Shown: in pieces, positions 7,337 through 11,092 of the stretch | Layout: every line of letters starts with the position of its first letter | Position numbering within the stretch: the first letter of the stretch is position 1 | Source of the DNA: Polynucleobacter sp. | Lineage (GTDB): Bacteria > Pseudomonadota > Gammaproteobacteria > Burkholderiales > Burkholderiaceae | Direction of reading: 5' to 3' | Assembly: GCA_023253245.1 (NCBI GenBank) | Contig: JALRHB010000036.1 | Location: 1-11,092, forward strand | DNA length: 11,092 nucleotides | The notes under the pieces: generated by a model | What the model saw: only the letters and a program-made list of their open reading frames with translations | Database searches by the model: none | Told to the model about the DNA's origin: nothing | Position numbers and translations under genes: made by a program

Positions 7337-9013
7337 CTATTTGGCGTGTTTTTTTCCAAACATTCGATTAATTTGCCACTGCTGTGCAATAGACAGAAGA
7401 TTGTTAACAACCCAATACAAAACCAACCCTGCCGGGAAGAAGAAGAACATGACTGAAAAAACCAGGGGCATGTACATCATTATCTTTGCTTGCACAGGAT
7501 CGGGCGGGGTGGGGTTGAGTTTTGTTTGGACAAACATTGATGCCGCCATGATGATTGGCAAAATGTAGTAAGGGTCAGGGGCTGACAAGTCATGAATCCA
7601 TAAAATCCAAGGCGCGTTCCGCATCTCAACAGAAGATAACAGTACCCAGTAAAGCGCAATGAAAACCGGTATTTGAATTACCACTGGCAAACATCCGCCC
7701 AGAGGGTTAATTTTTTCTTTGCGATACATTTCCATCATCGCTTGATTAAGCTTTTGGGGTTCGCCCTTGTATTGCTCTTTCATTGCCATTAAGCGAGGCT
7801 GGACCTCCTTCATGCGCGCCATTGATTTATAACTTGCAGCTGAAAGCGGGAAGAACACCAGCTTGATCAAAATAGTTAAAAGAACAATTGACCAGCCCCA
7901 GTTGCCAACGTAATTATGAATTTTTTCTAGCAACCAAAAAATTGGCTTAGCAAGAATGGTTAGGTAGCCATAATCTTTTAATAAATCGAAGCCTGGAGCG
8001 ATCGTTTCTAAAACACTTTCTTCTTGTGGGCCAACAAAGAGACGAGCCTTTTCAACCACAGTTGCTCCTGGAGCAACAACACCTAAAGGCGTTTGCATAC
8101 CGATTCGATAAAGATTGTTGTCAATCTTGCCGGCATAAATATCGCGTACAAACTTGTCGCCAGGAATCCAAGCGCTTGCAAAATAGTGTTGAACCATCGC
8201 AATCCATGCCGGGTCTCCTGCAGAAGCCTGGGTCGGGATCGTAATCTTATTTTTATCAATAGATACGAAATCTAGCTTATTAAACTTTTCTTTATCTGTG
8301 TAGGCGGCCGGCCCCGTATAAGTGCTCGCAGAAAATGCGCCATTAAATGGGCCGATTTTCTGCTCTTGTGATGCATCCCGCACTAGCTCGGTATACAACA
8401 CTAAAGGATTCGGATTTGCCCTGGTTTGCGTGACACGATGGCCAACATCCACCACATAACTTTTTGAATGCAAGATAAAAGTTTTCTCTAACTTTACGCC
8501 GCCACGCTCAGTGGTTAAAACAATAAATGGGTTACCAGCACCATCTTTGCCAGACTCATGCAACTTAAATGTACTGGTGTGATTTGGTAATTCAAGGTCG
8601 CCCAAGGTAATTAAGCCTGAGCGAGCAAAGTATTTATGGGTCGCGTTGTATTGAAACAATTCGACTGGAGTTTTTTCAGCTGTGAGTTGCTTAAGCAACT
8701 TAGCATCAACAACATTTGCGCCGTTGGCGCTAATTTGAAGCTCTAAAACATCATTTTTTAGAGTAAATTTTTCAGCGGTTTCAATAGCGCTTGAACTAAC
8801 TGATGGCGTCTGAGCAAGCTCAGGCAATGTTGCTCCTTGCAGTGGGGCAGGCACATCAACCTTTGCGTCTAGGCTTTTGCTTGGCGCAGAAATATTGCCT
8901 GTTGGTGCCCCACCAAACATCGATGGCTTGCCTTGATGAACTTGCCAGTTGTTATAGAGCAAGAGGCCCGACATTGAAAACACTGCCCAAAGAATCGTTT
9001 TTTTAAAGTCCAT
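7337..9013 (-). CDS. yidC: membrane protein insertase YidC
   Basis: Inner-membrane insertase of the YidC/Oxa1/Alb3 family; it inserts and folds membrane proteins alone or with SecYEG. Residues about 6-21 form the first membrane segment. A Ser/Ala/Pro-rich linker (about 30-78) leads into the periplasmic P1 domain (about 80-340). The conserved insertase core follows, with membrane segments near 353-391, 440-460, 482-500 and 511-550. The positive residue of the hydrophilic groove appears as K384 (ILIKLVFFPL), where E. coli has R366. NPLGGCLPVVIQIPVFIALYW is the family hallmark. The end, FGKKHAK, is basic and cytoplasmic. Length 558 aa is normal for the Gram-negative form. It lies 23 bp after yidD; the RBS is weak (AAGTGA), so coupled translation is plausible. 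Confidence 0.96.
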   Translation of the reverse strand: MDFKKTILWAVFSMSGLLLYNNWQVHQGKPSMFGGAPTGNISAPSKSLDAKVDVPAPLQGATLPELAQTPSVSSSAIETAEKFTLKNDVLELQISANGANVVDAKLLKQLTAEKTPVELFQYNATHKYFARSGLITLGDLELPNHTSTFKLHESGKDGAGNPFIVLTTERGGVKLEKTFILHSKSYVVDVGHRVTQTRANPNPLVLYTELVRDASQEQKIGPFNGAFSASTYTGPAAYTDKEKFNKLDFVSIDKNKITIPTQASAGDPAWIAMVQHYFASAWIPGDKFVRDIYAGKIDNNLYRIGMQTPLGVVAPGATVVEKARLFVGPQEESVLETIAPGFDLLKDYGYLTILAKPIFWLLEKIHNYVGNWGWSIVLLTILIKLVFFPLSAASYKSMARMKEVQPRLMAMKEQYKGEPQKLNQAMMEMYRKEKINPLGGCLPVVIQIPVFIALYWVLLSSVEMRNAPWILWIHDLSAPDPYYILPIIMAASMFVQTKLNPTPPDPVQAKIMMYMPLVFSVMFFFFPAGLVLYWVVNNLLSIAQQWQINRMFGKKHAK

Positions 9014-9036
9014 TTAGTTCACTTATTGACGAAATA

Positions 9037-9258
9037 TTATTTAACTGCGGGATCATGACCGCCCTGTGACCAAGGGTTACAGCGCAATATGCGCCACGCG
9101 ATAAGTCTTGTGCTTTTTAGGAGGCCAAAATGTTTAAAACAATCGCAAGCATACTCAGAACAAGAAGGGACAAACTTGCAATGCATTCCCATGAAGGGGC
9201 TTAGGGTTAACTGATAAACCCTGACAAACTTGATCGCAATTTTATTTAAGGGGTTCAT
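9037..9258 (-). CDS. yidD: membrane protein insertion efficiency factor YidD
   Basis: Small (73 aa) membrane-associated protein that helps YidC-dependent insertion. It has the family pattern: an amphipathic start (KFVRVYQLTLSPFMG, 10-24), CKFVPSCSEYACDCFKHFG at 27-45, and the closing RILRCNPWSQGGHDPA. The ATG is separated by one base from the rnpA stop (TAACATG), so translation is probably coupled to rnpA. Only a weak GGG stands upstream. Gene order rnpA-yidD-yidC is the usual one. Confidence 0.93.
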   Translation of the reverse strand: MNPLNKIAIKFVRVYQLTLSPFMGMHCKFVPSCSEYACDCFKHFGLLKSTRLIAWRILRCNPWSQGGHDPAVK

Positions 9259-9259
9259 G

Positions 9260-9571
9260 TTAGATCAGACCCAATATTTGCTTACGCAAAACATCTTGCT
9301 CGTGCTTTCTAAGTCTGCCTCGAGTGTTGCGGCCAATGGGCTTTTTCAGTTTTACAAGCGCATCACACTTTGGATCCAAATTCTTTCGCACTACTTCGCG
9401 GATCATTCGCTTAAGGCGATTGCGGTCCACCGCTCGCTTTGCTAATTTTTTAGCAACCGCTATACCCAAATCGGGTTTGGCGTCCTTAATGGGTGCCGCC
9501 AAATACAAACCCCAATACATGCTTGTTTTGGGGTTTGTTTTTAGTAAATCCGAAATCCTGGCGCCGTTCAA
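9260..9571 (-). CDS. rnpA: ribonuclease P protein component
   Basis: Protein subunit of RNase P, which binds M1 RNA and the 5' leader of pre-tRNA. The signature stretch is LAKRAVDRNRLKRMIREVVR (43-62), with the RNR motif, and the protein is strongly basic. It is 103 aa, slightly short for the family. The start is TTG (9569-9571). The frame is closed only two codons upstream by TAG (9575-9577), so no longer form exists, and the next Met is residue 18, beyond the usual N-terminal helix. It begins 9 bases after the rpmH stop with no clear Shine-Dalgarno, which suggests coupling to rpmH and low yield. A perfect hairpin lies at codons 12-22. Confidence 0.93.
   Translation of the reverse strand: MNGARISDLLKTNPKTSMYWGLYLAAPIKDAKPDLGIAVAKKLAKRAVDRNRLKRMIREVVRKNLDPKCDALVKLKKPIGRNTRGRLRKHEQDVLRKQILGLI
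9505..9538 (-). repeat. 11-bp perfect inverted repeat within the start of rnpA
   Basis: ACAAACCCCAA (9505-9515) is the exact reverse complement of TTGGGGTTTGT (9528-9538), with a 12-nt loop between. In rnpA mRNA the stem would form about 33 nt after the TTG start codon. In the sense direction no T-run follows. On the plus (antisense) strand the stem is followed by five T, 9538-9542, so there it looks like an intrinsic terminator. Confidence 0.55.
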
Positions 9572-9580
9572 CTGCTAAAT

Positions 9581-9715
9581 TTAAACAGCTAGGCGTTTGC
9601 GGCCCTTAGCTCGACGGGCATTTAATACTGCGCGTCCGCTTTTGGTTTTCATGCGCACGCGAAATCCATGGGTGCGCTTACGGCGTGTTACTGATGGTTG
9701 GTATGTTCTTTTCAT
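9581..9715 (-). CDS. rpmH: 50S ribosomal protein L34
   Basis: L34 of the large ribosomal subunit, 44 aa and very basic, beginning MKRTYQPSVTRRKRTHGF and ending ARRAKGRKRLAV, a full-length textbook match. The frame extends 17 codons upstream, but ATG at 9713-9715 is the real start: the family always begins MKRTYQPS, and AGGA (plus-strand TCCT 9722-9725) stands six bases before it. It is the first gene of the leftward operon, divergent from dnaA. Confidence 0.98.
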   Translation of the reverse strand: MKRTYQPSVTRRKRTHGFRVRMKTKSGRAVLNARRAKGRKRLAV

Positions 9716-9737
9716 GATGTATCCTGCAAAACCCCAT

Positions 9738-9766
9738 ATTTTCCTTGTTGCATAAGAAAAGGTCAA
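9738..9766 (-). promoter_or_regulatory. candidate sigma-70 promoter of the rpmH operon
   Basis: On the minus strand the -35 box TTGACC (plus-strand 9761-9766; five of six consensus bases) and the -10 box GAAAAT (plus-strand 9738-9743; four of six) are 17 bp apart. Transcription would start near 9731, giving a leader of about 15 nt that still contains the rpmH ribosome binding site. Confidence 0.45.
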
Positions 9767-9778
9767 CCGCTCCAGGTG

Positions 9779-9806
9779 AATATATAGGTATTTTTCTCTA
9801 TATATT
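9779..9806. repeat. AT-rich 9-bp inverted repeat in the putative unwinding region
   Basis: AATATATAG (9779-9787) and CTATATATT (9798-9806) are perfect reverse complements around a 10-nt spacer. It lies between the rpmH promoter and the DnaA boxes, in the lowest-GC part of the window. Confidence 0.5.
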
Positions 9807-9851
9807 GCTTATGTGCTCTATAAGTTAATGTTTTTATTGGCTTTTAAGTTT

Positions 9852-9902
9852 TTGTACACAAGTTATCCACAGCTTTTCCACGTTTTTTCAACTTGTGGAT
9901 AA
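9852..9902. promoter_or_regulatory. DnaA-box cluster
   Basis: Against TTWTNCACA, plus-strand boxes are TTGTACACA (9852-9860, 8/9), TTATCCACA (9863-9871, 9/9) and TTTTCCACG (9874-9882, 8/9). A poor match, TTTTCAACT (9885-9893, 7/9), follows. An inverted perfect box, TGTGGATAA, occupies 9894-9902. The two perfect boxes form the arms of a 12-bp inverted repeat (9860-9871 and 9894-9905). Confidence 0.8.
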
Positions 9903-9937
9903 CTTTGATCGATCGCTACAATGGATCCTCCAAAAAT

Positions 9938-11092
9938 ATGAGCAACCTACAAAACCCCTCCACATTGAATGCACTGAGCCCCCTAGGTTTTTGGGATAAC
10001 ACCCTGGCCACCCTGGCGCGCGAGCTTTCGCCCCAACAATTTAAAACCTGGATACTGCCTTTAAATCTGGTATCTTATGATGAAAGTGAGCAGTCACTTG
10101 TATTGGGGGCTCCAAATAGATTCAAATTAGATTGGATTAAAAAAACTTTTGCTGAACGCTTTCAAGATCTTGCCAGCCAGTATTTTGGTCATCCAGTGGC
10201 GTTATCTTTTATTTTGGATGTTGAGGGTCCTGGCACGCAAAACACCCATGTAAACACCCCTAAAGATACCTCTTCCCCCAAAAATCTCGTGGTCAACGAA
10301 GGGGAGCCAACAGAATTAGAGGAGCAAAACTTTGAAATTGAAGATCACTCGAAGTTAAACCCCAGCCTCACCTTTGATACTTTTGTTACCGGTAAAGCAA
10401 ACCAGCTGGCAAGGGCCGCTTCAATCCAGGTTGCTCACAATCCTGGCGCCTCCTATAACCCCATGTTCTTATATGGCGGTGTTGGCCTAGGCAAAACGCA
10501 CTTAATTCATGCAATCGGAAACCACTTGCTCAAGGAAAAGCCGGGCGCCAGGATTCGCTATATTCATGCTGAACAATACGTTTCTGACGTGGTTAGGGCG
10601 TACCAACAAAAGGCTTTTGATCGATTTAAGCGCTATTACCATTCGCTAGACCTCCTTTTAATCGACGATATCCAATTTTTCAGCGGCAAATCAAGAACTC
10701 AAGAAGAGTTTTTTTATGCTTTCGAGGCCTTATTAAGCAATAAAGCCCAAGTAATTATTACAAGCGACACCTACCCAAAAGAAATGGCGGGTATTGATGA
10801 TCGCTTGATATCACGCTTTGATTCTGGTCTCACGGTAGAATTAGAAATGCGGGTAGCAATTTTGATGAAAAAGGCCCTTAATGAGGGCATTCCCATGAGC
10901 GAAGATGTAGCATTTTTTGTAGCGAAACACCTGCGCTCTAACGTCCGAGAGCTTGAAGGTGCGCTCCGCAAAATTTTGGCGTTTGTTAGGTTCCACGGTC
11001 GAGAGGTCACGATTGATGTCGCAAGAACCGCCCTAAAAGACCTTTTATCGATTCAAAATCGTCAAATTTCAGTTGAAAATATCCAAAAAGCT
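9938..11092 (+). CDS. dnaA: chromosomal replication initiator DnaA (3' end outside window)
   Basis: AAA+ ATPase that binds DnaA boxes and melts oriC. The first 385 codons are present. Domain I (about 15-92) is followed by a short acidic linker (about 95-140) and the AAA+ domain: NPMFLYGGVGLGKT with Walker A at 180-187, Walker B LLLIDD at 239-244, sensor 1 near IITSD at 273-277, box VII DRLISRF at 288-294 with the arginine-finger candidates R289 and R293, and sensor 2 SNVRELEG at 334-341. The helix-turn-helix domain IV lies beyond the window edge. After GLTV (297-300) the protein goes straight to ELEMRVAIL, lacking about five residues (AIEPP in E. coli) that are nearly universal there; the frame stays intact. 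ATG 9938-9940 is preferred as the only good in-frame start, although its ribosome binding site is poor. Confidence 0.96.
   Translation, partial: MSNLQNPSTLNALSPLGFWDNTLATLARELSPQQFKTWILPLNLVSYDESEQSLVLGAPNRFKLDWIKKTFAERFQDLASQYFGHPVALSFILDVEGPGTQNTHVNTPKDTSSPKNLVVNEGEPTELEEQNFEIEDHSKLNPSLTFDTFVTGKANQLARAASIQVAHNPGASYNPMFLYGGVGLGKTHLIHAIGNHLLKEKPGARIRYIHAEQYVSDVVRAYQQKAFDRFKRYYHSLDLLLIDDIQFFSGKSRTQEEFFYAFEALLSNKAQVIITSDTYPKEMAGIDDRLISRFDSGLTVELEMRVAILMKKALNEGIPMSEDVAFFVAKHLRSNVRELEGALRKILAFVRFHGREVTIDVARTALKDLLSIQNRQISVENIQKA

Larger units (their letters stand above)
9716..9937. other. oriC: probable chromosomal origin (oriC) between rpmH and dnaA
   Basis: This 222-bp gap separates divergent rpmH and dnaA. 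It holds an AT-rich stretch (about 9779-9850, including a 9-bp inverted repeat) directly beside a DnaA-box cluster at 9852-9902. Origins in many bacteria lie at this junction, and an AT-rich unwinding region flanking DnaA boxes is the standard layout. The same sites could let DnaA repress its own gene. Three GATC sites occur at 9907-9927, but I would not infer Dam control from that. The alternative is that oriC lies on the far side of dnaA and these boxes serve only autoregulation. Confidence 0.62.

Noticed and set aside
7194..7568. 124-codon plus-strand frame across the yidC/mnmE junction
   Set aside because: It spans the ends of two certain genes on the opposite strand, and its hydrophobic parts are the mirror of YidC membrane segments.
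9716..9766. 17-codon N-terminal extension of rpmH
   Set aside because: L34 begins MKRTYQPS throughout bacteria and that ATG has its own AGGA six bases upstream.
9907..9927. Three GATC sites beside the DnaA boxes as a sign of Dam/SeqA control
   Set aside because: Two come from a single GATCGATC and the third is isolated. Dam/SeqA control is a gammaproteobacterial trait, and no such gene is seen here.

Overview
The window looks like the replication-origin side of a betaproteobacterial chromosome, most probably Burkholderiaceae and close to Polynucleobacter. The reasons are the classic order dnaA / rpmH-rnpA-yidD-yidC-mnmE, a DnaA whose box VII reads ISRFDSGLTV as I remember it from Burkholderiaceae, a moderate GC content and compact spacing. 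The genus is inferred from remembered protein sequences; no search was run. Almost everything here is conserved housekeeping. There is no mobile element, CRISPR array, tRNA or rRNA, and I found no new multi-gene system.

Layout, left to right. Positions 1-201 hold what may be the last codons of an upstream plus-strand gene, a hairpin with T-runs on both sides that reads as a two-way terminator, and the leader of topB. topB (type IA topoisomerase III, 202-2871) runs rightward. A leftward block fills the rest up to 9715. In transcription order it is rpmH (L34), rnpA (RNase P protein), yidD, yidC (membrane insertase), mnmE (tRNA U34 GTPase), pckG (GTP-dependent PEP carboxykinase) and a stand-alone MnmC-type FAD oxidoreductase. 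The 3' end of that last gene overlaps the 3' end of topB by 166 bp, antisense. dnaA starts at 9938, runs rightward and leaves the window after 385 codons.

The 222-bp gap between rpmH and dnaA carries a cluster of DnaA boxes next to an AT-rich stretch. It is the likely oriC and also holds the divergent rpmH and dnaA control regions.

The genes cover replication initiation and topology (DnaA, oriC, TopB), ribosome and tRNA maturation (L34, RNase P protein), membrane protein insertion (YidD, YidC), wobble-uridine modification (MnmE and the MnmC-like oxidase, two steps of one pathway) and gluconeogenesis (PckG). The points most worth a second look are an apparent five-residue in-frame gap in a near-invariant part of DnaA, the dual-coding topB/mnmC overlap, the 11-bp-phased DnaA-box array, and a perfect hairpin inside the 5' part of rnpA.
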